Positions 22,435 to 33,304 of a stretch of DNA of 64,000 nt are shown here, piece after piece. Source of the DNA: Doryteuthis pealeii (Eukaryota > Mollusca > Cephalopoda > Myopsida > Loliginidae); the NCBI GenBank assembly GCA_023376005.1, contig CM042157.1:61906634-61970633 (forward strand), in the 5' to 3' direction. The notes beneath the pieces were generated by a model that worked only from the letters and a program-made list of their open reading frames with translations, did not search any database and was not told the origin of the DNA. Each line of letters starts with the position of its first letter. The stretch's first letter is position 1. Position numbers and translations under genes: made by a program.

Positions 22435-22870
22435 TGCATGCATCCCCTTGGCATTTCTCTTTTGAGGTGCCCCAGACACTGGGCAATAAACCTAGTCCTG
22501 CCCCTTTAAATCCCTGGTAAGTCTATACAACTAAAAATATCAATTTTACAACCCCAATTATTTTACACCACTACTGTTCTTCTAGGAAATATTGCATATA
22601 TCCCCTTGGCATTTCTTTTTTGAGGTGCCCCAGACACTGGGCAATAAACATAGGCTTGCCCCTTTAAATCGAGGGACCAGGTGTTGCCTGGGGAGATGGT
22701 CCCATGGGATCATGTTGATATACATATCTTACTAGTCCAATGGCCGAAGCCACTGGACACAGGGTCCGAAAGCCAGGAAAGTATATCTCTATACAACTAA
22801 GTCTATACAACTAAAAATATCAATTTTAGACCCCTAATTATTTTACACCTCTACTGTTCTTCTAGAAGGA
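22435..22870. repeat. Tandem repeat, ~155-bp unit
   Basis: Landmarks CCCCTTGGCATTTCT, CAGACACTGGGCAATAAAC and AACTAAAAATATCAATTTTA recur at about 155-base spacing. Two full units are followed by a partial one after an insertion-like segment. Block B (47050-47600) shows an extra partial unit. Confidence 0.8.
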
Positions 22871-23040
22871 TGGCTGTGGCATTAAATAACCCACGAAGGT
22901 TGTTATGTCATTAAACAAAGAAACCACACCTTAAAGTTCTACTGTTCCGACAAACGCCCAATTTTCTTTTTAAATGGGTGTTTGTGAAGTTATATTATAT
23001 TTAAGTTAAGAATCTTCTACGAAAAAAAAGGTACGAACAT

Positions 23041-23041
23041 C

Positions 23042-23072
<31 letters not shown>

Positions 23073-23079
23073 TTTTTTT
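23041..23079. repeat. Poly(T)/(TTTTC) tract
   Basis: A pyrimidine run before a short non-repetitive stretch (23080-23325) in which I see nothing recognisable. Confidence 0.9.
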
Positions 23080-23325
23080 CGCGTATTACTTTGAAAAGCA
23101 AACACACCTGCACTTATATTTATTGAATCTGAAAGTTATGGTGACGTGGTCTCTGGGCGCATGCGCGATTTTCTTTCATTGGGGTCAATATAGAGTTACA
23201 TATGTCGGCTGCAAAAAGTCTTAATTTGACGCCGTGCACGTCAATAAATCCCAAATGCAATTGGCTTTCCAGGCGGGTGGAGATAAAAAAAAATGGAGGG
23301 GGTTGAAATGGGGCCGTAATCAGAT

Positions 23326-24416
23326 AGAAGAAGAAAGAAGAGTTAAAAATAAATGGATAGAGAAGAAGAAGAAGAAGAAAGAAGAAGAAGAAGAGAAAGA
23401 GAAAATAAAAGAAGAAGAAGAAGAGAAGAAGAAGAAGAAGAAGAAGAAGAAGAAGAAGAAGAGAAGAAGAAAAGAAGAGAGAAGAAGATAAAAATAAAAT
23501 GGATAGAAGAAGAAGAAGAAGAAGAAGAAGAAGAAGAAGAAGAAGAAGAGTTAAAAATAAAATGGATAGAAGAAGAAGAAGAAGAAGAAGAGAAAGAAAG
23601 AAGAAGAGAAGAAGAAGAGTTTAAAATAAAATGAGATAGAAAAGAAGAAGAAGAAGAAGAAGAAGAAGAAGAAGAAAAGAAGAAGAAGAAGAAGAAGAGA
23701 AAATAAATGGATAGAAGAAGAACGAAGGAAAAGAAGAAAGAAGAAGAAAGAAGAAGAAAGAAGAAGAAGAAAAGAAGAAGAAAGAAGAAGAAGAAGAAGA
23801 AGAAGAGTTTAAAATAAAATGGATAGAAAGAAGAAGAAGAAGGAAGAAGAAGAAGAAGAAGAAGAAGAAGAAGAAGAGAAGAAGAAGAAGAAGAAGAAGA
23901 AAGAAGAAGAGAAGAAGAGTTAAAATAAATGGATAGAAAGAAGAAGAGAGAAGAAGAAGAAGAAGAAGAAGAAGAAGAAGAAGAAGAAGGAGAAATAAAA
24001 TGGATAGAAGAAGAAGAAGAGAAGAAGAAGAAGAAGAAGAAGAAGGAAGAAAAGAAGAGAGAGTAAAAAAAAGAAGAAAGAAGAAGAAGAAGAAGAAGAG
24101 AGAAGAAGAAGAGAATAGTTAAAAATAAAATGGATAGAAAGAAGAAGAGAAGAAAGAAGAAGAAGAAGAAAGAAAAGAAGAAGAAGAAGAAGAAGAAGAA
24201 GAAGAAGAAGAACTAGAAGAAGAAGAAGAAGAGTTAAAAATAAAAGGATAGAGAAGAAAGAAGAAGAAGAAGAAGAAGAAGAAGAAGAAGAAGAAGAAGA
24301 AGAAGAAGAAAGAAGAGTAAAATAAAATGGATAGAAGAAGAAGAAGAAGAAGAAGAAGAAGAAGAAGAAGAAGAAGAAGAAGAAGAAGAAAGAAGAAGAA
24401 GAAGAAGAAGAAACAC
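23326..24416. repeat. Giant (GAA)n array with periodic spacers
   Basis: About 1.1 kb of GAA triplets, interrupted roughly every 60-120 bases by a GTTAAAAATAAAATGGATAG-type spacer. Homopurine on the plus strand. Translation gives poly-Glu/Lys or poly-Ser/Leu/Phe, which is not a protein gene. The block B version spans 48025-49080 and differs in detail. Confidence 0.95.
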
Positions 24417-24519
24417 TCAAAAATGAAGGGGGGGAGTATACGAGTTACTAGAAAATAAAGAAGAAAAAGAAAAGAATAAAATAGAAAAGCTTCCAAGAAG
24501 AAATATAAGTGTATATATA

Positions 24520-24680
24520 TTTACCAACACCTTCACCACGAGCAGGGTGTGACACAAGGTCAATTTCCTTAAGCACAGTTTAACAGGTTTGAAATGAGAG
24601 TTTACCTTTTCCTATACTAATCACCTAATCAAGGTTAAAGTGTCCAGTCTGTCCCACTATTCATCCATCGCTGGAGGAAG
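24520..24680 (-). repeat. SINE family 2, partial (3' body only)
   Basis: Body landmarks GTGTGACACAAGGTCAATTT and a CTATACTAATCACCTAATCA variant of the family are present without the tRNA head. Confidence 0.75.
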
Positions 24681-24773
24681 AAATCCTAAATTATATGGTT
24701 TTAAGTAACTACTCCTATTTAATAAAAAATCATTTGTTTGCACACAGTTATATGGTATCAAATATTCTTTTCT

Positions 24774-25306
24774 AATCTATTAATAATGGAGATTCGCTTC
24801 CGTCACTGCTTACGTCATGATACCCGAAATCGTCATAACGTAGAATAAATACACTCAAAATTTGAGCATGCAACATTAGACAGTCCTCATTGTTTTTTAA
24901 AACAAGTTTTAATAGATACATAACCGGTATCATATATTTATATATAGTTTGTTTTATTTTAATAGATATTCAAAGTTAATAGAACTTAGTTTCGATTTTA
25001 AATTGTTTTATATTTTTTTTTTACTCCTTTAATAAATTTGATGATTTCATGATTTATGGTTCAAACTCTCCGACATCTAATTTTTAACTTCCACCTCCTC
25101 AAGCAATATCTTTTAAAAAATGTATTTTTACATCGCCCAGGGGTGTTTTATTTTATTTTGCTAGTACAAATGATCTTTTAAAGACAAATCTATTTGACTC
25201 ATAGATGGGACTCCAACAAGTACTACTACGACTACTCCGGGCTGGAATACATCTTTTTATGTAATTGTTTCTTGGAAGGTCTTGCACATAGTTATCTATA
25301 CATATA
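24774..25306 (+). mobile_element. Possible Helitron family 1 relative
   Basis: It starts A|TCTATTAATAATGGAGATTC. The block B copy at 49437 keeps a longer head with TTGTCTGTAACAAAAACCAC and CACGTCA, so block A has a small deletion here. No clear 3' end. The rest is AT-rich and unrecognised. Confidence 0.5.
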
Positions 25307-25740
25307 CTAGAATCGGCTACCCTGCGTCGCCTGGGTAGAGAGTGGGACAAAAAGATAATCTCGCAGATCCTTTATTACTAAATCCCAAGTTAGATCCTTT
25401 CAGGATTACCCCATTAAAACCTCTACGTAAAAAAAAAACCTTGTGTTGATTCGGCCTGGTGGGGTTTCAGAAAAAGTACACAGACACTCTGAAAAGAAAA
25501 AAAAAATCAGTGTCCCTCTTTTAAATATTGAATGCCAAAAAAAAAACTATGCTGTTATTATTTAAATTTTATTTTTTAATTATCTCCGCGAATATAAATC
25601 AAATCTTTATTATGTTTGCTCAAAAATCAAGCCCTGATGATATTTAATGTGTATATCTATTTACTTTATCATTAATTGTTTTATTTTCGAAGTTTCTTCC
25701 GGACATACAAATAAACAACTGCCCTTTATATATGTATAGA
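25307..25740 (-). mobile_element. Non-autonomous Helitron, family 2 (minus half of a head-to-head pair)
   Basis: On the minus strand it starts TCTATACATATATAAAGGGC at 25740. It ends with the hairpin CTACCCAGGCGACGC/GGGTAG, CCGATT and CTAG (25310-25307), followed by T. All three Helitron terminal features are present. Confidence 0.85.
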
Positions 25741-25936
25741 TAAAGGGCAGTTTGTGTGTATGTATGTCTGGAGGAAACTACAAAAATAAAACAATTAATG
25801 AAAAAGTATATAAATATATATACATTCACTGTCACTAGATCTTGCTTTTTGAGCAAAAATAATGAAGATCTTATTCATATTTTTGGAGATAATTAAAAAA
25901 CTTATCCCCTCCTAAAAAGTTCTCATTAGGGAGTCA

Positions 25937-26101
25937 GGGTCGGGTTAGCTCAGTCGGTAATGCGTTCGGCTAAAAACCACAAGGTTCCTAGTATGCTACT
26001 TGACCTCGCCAACTCAGCGTATGAGTAGCAAAGGGATCTGTGTAAAATAAGGAGCTGATGGTAGGTGTGGCGCTCCACCTTAGACGGAAACACAATCTCC
26101 A
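25937..26101 (+). repeat. tRNA-derived SINE, family 1 (3'-truncated), nested in a Helitron
   Basis: A full head from CGGGTTAGCTCAGTCGG through to AACACAATCTCC. The last ~80 bp of the body are missing. Confidence 0.85.
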
Positions 26102-26131
26102 AATCTAAATAGTAACATCATGGATTTTTAA

Positions 26132-26135
<4 letters not shown>

Positions 26136-26185
<50 letters not shown>
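26136..26185. repeat. (TA)n microsatellite
   Basis: AT dinucleotides within the Helitron. Block B has two such tracts (50808-50846 and 50861-50914) because a short flank is duplicated there. Confidence 0.95.
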
Positions 26186-26188
<3 letters not shown>

Positions 26189-26510
26189 GACATTAACTTT
26201 TCTTTTTTATGTGTGCACTTTTTTTCTGACGTCCCACAGGCCGAATCAACGCAAGGACATTTTTACGTAGGGATTTTAATGGGGCATCCTGCGAGGATCC
26301 AACTCGGGATTCAATAATAATGGATCTGCGACACTAACTTTTCGCCCACCCCCTCTACCAGGCGATGCTGGGTAGCCACTTCAAGTATTATATTAAGTAT
26401 TCCTATCTAATACAACTAATTTACACGTAGTTATAAGCTTTCAAGTATTCTTATTTAATACAAATGGTTATATGATTTCAAGTAATTTGATAATAGCTAC
26501 GTATTTAATA

Positions 26511-26790
26511 CCCCCGCACGAGTAGGATGTTACACAAGGTCAATTTCTTAAGCAGAGTTTAACAGGTTTAAATTCAGAGTTTTTCTTCTCCTAGACTGGA
26601 TGTCTAACCAAGGTTAAAGAGCTCAGTCTGTCCTACTATTTTCCCATAGCTGGAGGAAGAATAGTTGGATTCATACCTTTCCCAAGGATATTAGCGCTAT
26701 GTGAAATACAAACAATTTCGTTCCGGATTTGAACTCGGTAGCCGAGATCTATTTCCTACGACGATAACCATAACACCACACGCCTCCATG
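26511..26790 (-). repeat. tRNA-derived SINE, family 2 (full length)
   Basis: On the minus strand it has a box A-like GTTATGGTTATCG and box B-like GAGTTCAAATCC. The body follows with CCTTGGGAAAGGTATGAATC, CCAGCTATGG and CTAGGAGAAG, and the tail GACCTTGTGT...CATCCTACTCGTGCGGGGG. Copies recur throughout blocks A, A' and B. Confidence 0.85.
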
Positions 26791-26947
26791 GGAAATGTAT
26801 AAGTAAGGAACGAATAATTATGTTAGGAAAGTATACAACCATTTATCAACAATGAGAAAAAATACCTTCCAAGCGCAATATCGCCTTAGTCCCCATTAAC
26901 TACCAGTTCCCATTGGTAAATACCTACTATTTACCAAACCCCATCGC

Positions 26948-27065
26948 TACGGGTAGGATGTGGCATATGGTTGCAAGTATTGGACATACAGCGAGGATCG
27001 AACTTGCTATTCGGTAGTAGTATATCTGCGAGACAATCTTGCTAACCATTATATTACAATTGTAT
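26948..27065 (-). repeat. tRNA-derived SINE, family 3
   Basis: On the minus strand the tRNA-like head (AATGGTTAGCAAGATTG, then AAGTTCGATCCTCGC) leads into a short body, then CACATCCTACCCGTAGCGAT and a GGTTTGGTAAATA end. Shorter than family 2. Confidence 0.8.
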
Positions 27066-27157
27066 GCTCCCCATTAAAGTACTCTCCTTAAGACCTCATA
27101 CTTATCCCCTCCTAAAAGAAAGAAAGAAAATTGCTAAGTCTTAATTAGGGAGTCGGG

Positions 27158-27692
27158 GCCGGGTTAGCTCAGTCTGACCATATGACCTTTAGGCACCCCT
27201 TTTACTTTGCTGATTCATAAGTACATTTTTTTCTTTTACACCGTCAAGATCTGGTTGTTTGCTAGGGTTTAGGGTTAGGGGTTACGGTTAGGGTTTAGGG
27301 TTAGGGGTTAGGGTTAGGGGTTAATTTTATGATAAAGAACCCTCTAAAAATCGTCTGTTAACAAGCAACCGGATTTTGACAGTGTAAATGAAAAATGTAC
27401 TTAGGAATCAGCAAAGCAAAAGGGGTGCCTAAAGGTCATATGGTCCGCTCAGTCGGTAGAGCGTTCGGCTAAAGACCACAAGGTTCCTAATATGATACTG
27501 GCCCTCGCCAACTCAGCGTATGATGAGTACCACAGGGATCTGTGCGGTAAAGTAAGGAGCTGATGGTAGTTGTAGCGCTCCATCTCAGACGGAAACACAA
27601 TCTCCTTTGTCTAGCACTAGTGAAAAGGGGATAGACTCCCTCGCTGATTAGCTGATACGACTTTAGGCCACCCTGGCGACTTTTACTCATTA
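27158..27692 (+). repeat. tRNA-derived SINE, family 1, split by an inverted-repeat element
   Basis: The head (27158-27174) is interrupted by the element at 27175-27446. The SINE resumes at 27447 with a duplicated GCTCAGTC and runs to the TTTAGGCCACCC tail. Block B has the same interrupted arrangement, so the insertion predates the A/B split. Confidence 0.9.
27175..27446. mobile_element. 272-bp inverted-repeat MITE with a telomere-like core and 8-bp target duplication
   Basis: Flanked by the direct repeat GCTCAGTC (27167-27174 and 27447-27454), it has ~90-bp terminal inverted repeats beginning ACCATATGACCTTTAGGCAC on both strands. The centre (27265-27325) is about ten degenerate copies of TTAGGG/TTAGGGG/TTTAGGG. 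The 8-bp duplication would suit the hAT superfamily, but the termini are not diagnostic. No open frame. Confidence 0.85.
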
Positions 27693-28063
27693 GGGAATAC
27701 CATCAGCAGTCTATCCATGTCTCACTTAAACTTGATCATAGCGTTTTTGCTTTAGAAAAAGTTACAAGTTGCAGAAAAACTAATTGTGAACTGTAATAGT
27801 GCCAAAATGCCAGTGTGAAGCGTGAAGAATCTACTGCCGCTATTAATGCAACGATTGCACAGTATGCAAGCGGCGCACTGTCGACTGAGCAGCCCCACGG
27901 GAGAGTACTTATGTGGACCCGGTAAGGTCCTCGATCATTGGCTGACAAATTGCGTCAAGGCCGGGCACGAGATTTCTTTTATATTCAAAATAGATGGATA
28001 CGTGCTAAACAGACCTTGAACGCACGCATGCGCATATGAATATATAAAAAAAAGAGTAGAAAG

Positions 28064-28099
<36 letters not shown>

Positions 28100-28543
28100 G
28101 GAATATAGATAGAAAGAAAGAATAAAAGAGAGAGGTGGCATTAAAAAGAAAGACAAAGCAAAATCCCCTCCTCGTGAAACAATATTTAGTATGCTTTTCT
28201 CCTAGACGGTTACCCCCTGTGGCGGCTCGAAAAATTCGTTCGTGTGTTGGTTGGGGGTGGTGGGGGTGATTCAGAAAATATATAGAAATTATGTTAATAT
28301 TGTGTAACATACATTGAGATTTTTAGCTTATTTTCTTTTACGGCATATCAACCCTTTTCAGGTCATTTAATGCTGAACTAAGCCATTTTTATAAACAAAG
28401 AACTCAGGTTGCTTTCAGTGCCTGCAGTTTCTTGAATAGCCACCCAATTAACTATTGAACAGGCTCATCGCTGCTTAACTTCGGGTATCTAGTGGGAACC
28501 ATCACTTTCAGCGTAACTTGACCGTAATAAAATTATTAGTAAC
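27693..28543. other. Non-coding stretch, nothing recognised except a (GA)n run at 28068-28096
   Basis: Conserved with block B (52865-53724) at ~97%. The segment around 27900-27960 (GTGGACCCGGTAAGGTCCTC) resembles part of the solo LTR at 59428. That hints at an old LTR fragment but is too weak to call. Confidence 0.5.
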
Positions 28544-29240
<697 letters not shown>

Positions 29241-29289
29241 ACGAGTCCACTCTCTCGTTTATATACCCGCAATGAGTATATAACACGCC

Positions 29290-29667
29290 ATTCTCTGTGA
29301 GAGGAGAATGGAAAATGGCCGCACCCCAAAAGATCTTTTGTACGGCGAATTAGTAAAAGGCTCCCGATCGGTTGGTAGACCATGCCTACGATTTAAAGAT
29401 GTCTGCAGGAAAGTCATGAGGATATGCCATATTGACACAAATACGTGGGATGTAGATGCAAAAAATAGAGCGACCTGGCACCTTAACATTAAGCAAGGCA
29501 TGGGGAGGGGTGAGACGGAGAGGAGAGTAGCCTCGATAGCAAAGAGAGCCAGAAAGAAAGAGAAAAGCCAGCATCCCCAGAAAACATCACAGTTTGTGTG
29601 CATTCAGTGCACCAAAGACTGTCACTCAAGAATTGGCCTGCAGAGTCACTTACGCAGATCCAGATAA
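29290..29667 (+). pseudogene. LINE reverse-transcriptase C-terminal fragment with zinc-finger tail
   Basis: An open frame in phase with the ATG at 29308 encodes the C-terminal end of a non-LTR retrotransposon polyprotein. It has TPKDLLYGELVKG, then SVGRPCLRFKDVC, an IDTNTWDVDAKNRATW segment, a Lys/Arg-rich linker and a CIQCTKDCHSRIGLQSH zinc-finger-like motif before the stop. These features are common after the reverse transcriptase domain in animal LINEs. The fragment is 5'-truncated near 29280, so no catalytic motif remains. The block B copy (54467-54844) keeps the frame with ~14 of 119 residues changed. It is a relic, not a host gene. Confidence 0.85.
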
Positions 29668-29948
29668 TTATTTGGACTCTACACCATCGTCCTTAGTAGA
29701 CGGAAAGGTGCCAACAAATTTCTTCATATAGGACGGCTTTACTTACCATGGGAATTTTTTAGCAAAGCAATTCTTTCAGGCCTGTTGTCTGTTGTTTTCT
29801 TCCATTGTGTTCAGTAGAAATGTTTTTTCCACTCATTCACAATTGTTTCAACAGCATAAGTTGTTACGAGTCGAGTTGCCATTTTAGGCATTTAGTTGAA
29901 TGCAGTTTCACAGTGGATATTACTTGTGGCAAAACGTTTAACCCTTTC

Positions 29949-30529
29949 TTGAAGTAGATAGATGTAGTATCAGTTTTAATCCTTGTCTGTTGATCTGTCA
30001 TTGAAGTAGAAAGATGTAGTATCAGTTTTAATCCCTGTCTGTTGATCTGTCCTAGAAATAGAAAGATGTAGTATCAGTTTTAATCCTTGTCTGTTGATCC
30101 GTCCTTGAAGTTGAAAGATGTAGTATTAGCTTTAATCCTTGTATGTTGATCCTTCCTTGAAGTAGAACGATGTAGTATCAGTTTTAATCCTTGTCTGTTG
30201 ATCCGTCCTTGAAGTTGAAAGATGTAGTATTAGCTTTAATCCTTGTCTGTTGATCCTTCCTTGAAGTAGAACGATGTAGTATCAGTTTTAATCCTTGTCT
30301 GTTGATCCGTCCTAGAAATAGAAAGATGTAGTATCAATTTTAATCCTTGTCTATTGATCCTTCCTTGAAGTAGAAAGATGTATCAGTTTTATTTCTTGTC
30401 TGTTGATCCGTCCTTGAAGTTGAAAGATGTAGTATTAGCTTTAATCCTTGTCTATTGATCTGACCTTGAAGTAGAACGATGTAGTATCAGTTTTAATCCT
30501 CGCCTGTTTATCTGTCCTTAAAATAGTCC
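29949..30529. repeat. 52-bp minisatellite (VNTR), ~11 copies
   Basis: The unit begins TTGAAGTAGAAAGATGTAGT and ends with a TTGATCCGTCC segment. Units vary at a few fixed positions (GTAGAA/GTTGAA, CCGTCC/CTGTCC). Block B has ~18 copies; A' keeps ~5 before the gap. Spacers are not unique, so this is not a CRISPR array. Confidence 0.92.
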
Positions 30530-30681
30530 ATTAAGCAAGTAATATTAGGACAATTTATTAACGACGTTAAATATATGCTTGGCATTTTTTCATTGGTCAA
30601 TCCAGCTCCTCCTGCTTGGAATAGTCTATAAGTATAAGGGTTGGCTGTTCATATAGCTTATATCAGGAGTAATCCAACACA

Positions 30682-30823
30682 AGTATTTACCCAACCCGTT
30701 CAATACGGGTAGGATGTGGCACAAAGGTCGCAAGTATGGGGCATCCAGCGAGGATAGAACTCGCTGTTTAGCAGTAATAGATCTGCGAGACTAGCTAGCT
30801 AACAATTACATCACGATGTGACG
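30682..30823 (-). repeat. tRNA-derived SINE, family 3
   Basis: Full head and body on the minus strand, with tail GTATTGAACGGGTTGGGTAA. Counterparts are 44630-44795 (A') and 56213-56350 (B). Confidence 0.8.
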
Positions 30824-30847
30824 ACCTTCTTAGAAGTAATGATAGGT

Positions 30848-30878
30848 ATTTACCCAGCCTGTTCGCCACAGTTATAAT

Positions 30879-30922
<44 letters not shown>

Positions 30923-31305
30923 CCCCTCCGCACGAGCAGGATGTGACACAAGGTCAATTTCTTAAGCGGAGTTCAACAGGTTGGAATTCAGAGTGTTCCT
31001 TCTCCTAGACCAGTTGCCTAACCAAGGTTAAAGAGCCCAGTCTGCCCTGCTATCTATCCATAGCTGGAGGGAGAGTAAGATTCATACCTTTTCCAAGGGT
31101 ATTAGCGCTAAGTGAAATGCAATTACCACATCCAGGATTTGAACTCGGGGCGACGAGTCCATTTCTCATGACTTTAACCATTACACCACGGTTATAATGT
31201 TATATAAGGTCGACATTATGGGGCACCCAGCGAGGATCGAACTCTCTATTCCGTACTAATGGACCTTATGAGACTAGCTTGCTACTCCCTACACCACAAC
31301 GAGTT
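30848..31305 (-). repeat. tRNA-derived SINE, family 3, split by a nested SINE family 2
   Basis: The 3' end lies at 30848-30890 and the head at 31200-31305. Between them sits an AT run and a SINE family 2 copy. The bases GGTTATAATGT.ATATA occur on both sides of the insertion, as a target duplication. Confidence 0.75.
30921..31193 (-). repeat. tRNA-derived SINE, family 2 (nested)
   Basis: A complete family 2 copy with head (GTGTAATGGTTAAAG, then GAGTTCAAATCC) and tail. The A' counterpart is 44256-44553 and the B counterpart 56421-56689. Confidence 0.85.
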
Positions 31306-32008
31306 GTCCCCAAAAAACTACGTATATATTTATTTTGCGTAAAAATAATTCCCTATTTAAATATAAAGTCCCCCGTGTTGTTACCCGTAATATTATATGC
31401 TGTATTGTAAAAATCGTTTACCTTGGTTATTTAAATGAAAAAAAAAAGAAGAAAGAAAGAACAAAAAAAAAGAAACTTCTTTCTTTGCAGACGTTCGTGA
31501 AAAGAATTTTGTCTCGGTTGCTCTTATCAGCCAGGGAGTCCGCCCGCAACAGGACGCCACTTTCACTGGCGCGAACGTACTCGTCGTAAAGACCTGGAAT
31601 GGTATTCTTGTCTCGGTTTGAAATAAAATCAAATAATGGCGGCAAAGTTCGCTGAAAATGGTGGCAATCTTTTGTTAATGTCATTACCAGTTCTTATCAA
31701 CATTGGAATTTTCCCTAGATCTTGATTTTTTTTTTACAAATATTGTTTTGTTTTTTTTTCTTTAAGTTGTTCTTTTTTTTTGCTTTTTTCATACCTTAAA
31801 TGTTTACTTTTCTCAAATTTTCTTCCTTGGAATTTTTTATTCGGTGGTATCGATCGGATTATTTCTTTTTTATTTCTTTTACTTAGCTAAAAGAGTTCCG
31901 GTAATTTCTTTGTTTTTGGGGGTTGTTTTTTTTAGGGGGGGGGTGAATTGGTTCTTTTTGGCCTTTTTAAACGGTATTCTTTTTTCTTTCTTTCTTTTCT
32001 ATTCAATG
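31306..32008. other. Non-coding stretch, A- and T-rich tracts only
   Basis: Conserved in A' and B. It contains an A-rich tract (31438-31475) and T-rich tracts. No gene or element recognised. Short minus-strand frames here recur in all three blocks but drift without constraint. Confidence 0.5.
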
Positions 32009-32019
32009 CTCTCTCTCTC

Positions 32020-32066
<47 letters not shown>

Positions 32067-32370
32067 ATTCTATTATTCCCATTGCTTTCTCTTCTTTCTC
32101 TTCTTTCTTCTATTCTATTATTTCATTTTCTTCTTTCTCTCTCTTTCTTTTCTTCTTTCTTTCTTCCATTTCTATTATTTCATTTCTTTCTTTCTTTCTC
32201 TCTCTTTCTTTTCTCTTTTTCTTCCCATTCTATTATTTTCATTTCTCTCTCTCTCTCCTCTCTCTCCTCTCTCTCTCTCTCTTCCTTTTCTCTCTCTCTC
32301 TCCTCTCTCTGCTTCTCTCTCTTCTAATTTCTTTCATTCTTTTCTTCTATTCTTCTTCTTTCTTTTCATG
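32009..32370. repeat. Polypyrimidine array, CT with a TTTCATTCTATTATTC spacer
   Basis: CT runs alternate with a TTCATTCTATTATTCTCATT-type spacer. About 360 bp here and in A' (43075-43440), but about 1,030 bp in block B (57512-58545). Confidence 0.92.
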
Positions 32371-32488
32371 ATTTCTTTTCTTACATCACTTTTTCTTCCT
32401 CTTTCTTTCTATATTTCTTTTTTTGATAGTTGTTCTTCTTCATTCGTCTTTCTTTTTCGTATTTTCTTTTACTTGGGCATTTAGTGTG

Positions 32489-32612
32489 TCCTCTCCTGGT
32501 ATAATGGTTAGAACATCCATTACTCTTGAATAGCAAGTTTGATCCTCGGTGGATGCCTCATACTTGTGACCTTGTGTCACATCTTACCCGATCCGAATGG
32601 GTTAGGTAAATA
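32489..32612 (+). repeat. tRNA-derived SINE, family 3
   Basis: The head GGTATAATGGTTAGAACATC with box B-like AAGTTTGATCCTCGG, then body and the GGGTTAGGTAAATA end. Confidence 0.8.
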
Positions 32613-32754
32613 TTATACTCTAATTGTTTTCTTTCTCTTTCAATTCTTTTTGTTTTCTTTTGTTATATGTTTTATTTTTCGTTTCTGTCTTTCTGTCTTT
32701 CTTTCCCACTCTTACTGTTTCATTTCTCGTCCTCTTTTTATTTAATTCCATTCA

Positions 32755-32820
32755 TGTTCTTTCTTTCTTTCTTTCTTTCTTTCTTTCCTTCTTCTTTCTT
32801 TCTACTTCTTTTCTTTCTTG
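32755..32820. repeat. (CTTT)n microsatellite
   Basis: CTTT tetranucleotide tract, shorter in block B. Confidence 0.9.
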
Positions 32821-32894
32821 TTTTGGAGTTCGAACTCTTTTACTACGATGTCGCAGAGCCACTACTACTGAGTAGCAAGTTTGATCATCACTGG

Positions 32895-32943
32895 TTGTAA
32901 TAATGAAATTATCACACAGTGGTATATCTACAAGTTCTGCTAG
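32895..32943 (+). mobile_element. Helitron family 3-like 3' end
   Basis: GTTGTAATAAT, an imperfect hairpin around GTGGTATATCTACA, then AGTTCTG and CTAG (32940-32943) followed by T. Only the end of the element is recognisable. Confidence 0.45.
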
Positions 32944-33304
32944 TATAAATATTATTTGCACGCTAAGTCGAAGAGAAAAGAGACAGTGAGGAACGTGTCT
33001 GGCGTTTTTTGATCTATGCTTATTAGAATTGAATAATTCAACAAAGGTGGAGTGGACTGCGTCACTTCTTTTATCGGAGTTCTTCTTGGTGGCAAGGTCT
33101 ACTTCATCTAGTGCCAAAGATTCCTTATTTCAGCAATTTGAAGTTTCGTGATTCTGAAATGGTGTATATCAATGTTTTGTCTGTTGGTGCCAGAAACATT
33201 GCAAGTTTAGCAATTAAGGACAAATAGCTATCTAAATGAATAAGAAAATAAAGGAATGTTAAAGTAGCCAGACAGAAAGAGACAATACTGATATGATATC
33301 AACA

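Larger units (their letters stand above)
25741..26385 (+). mobile_element. Non-autonomous Helitron, family 2 (plus half, 5' tip missing)
   Basis: It begins directly at TAAAGGGCAGTTTGTGTGTA, lacking the first ~12 bases of the family, immediately next to the 5' end of the minus copy. It ends with the hairpin and CAAG (decayed CTAG, 26382-26385) followed by T. It is enlarged by a SINE family 1 insertion and an AT run. Confidence 0.75.

Noticed and set aside
27262..27325. Telomere or chromosome end
   Set aside because: The TTAGGG-like units are few and degenerate, and lie between the inverted repeats of a small transposon in the middle of the sequence.
27890..28010. Second LTR of the same family as the solo LTR
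   Set aside because: Only a GGTAAGGTCCTC-type segment and a CGGGCA.GAGAT segment resemble the LTR; no TG...CA ends or target duplication found.
29949..30529. CRISPR-like array
   Set aside because: All 52 bases repeat with no unique spacers, and the sequence is eukaryotic; it is a minisatellite.
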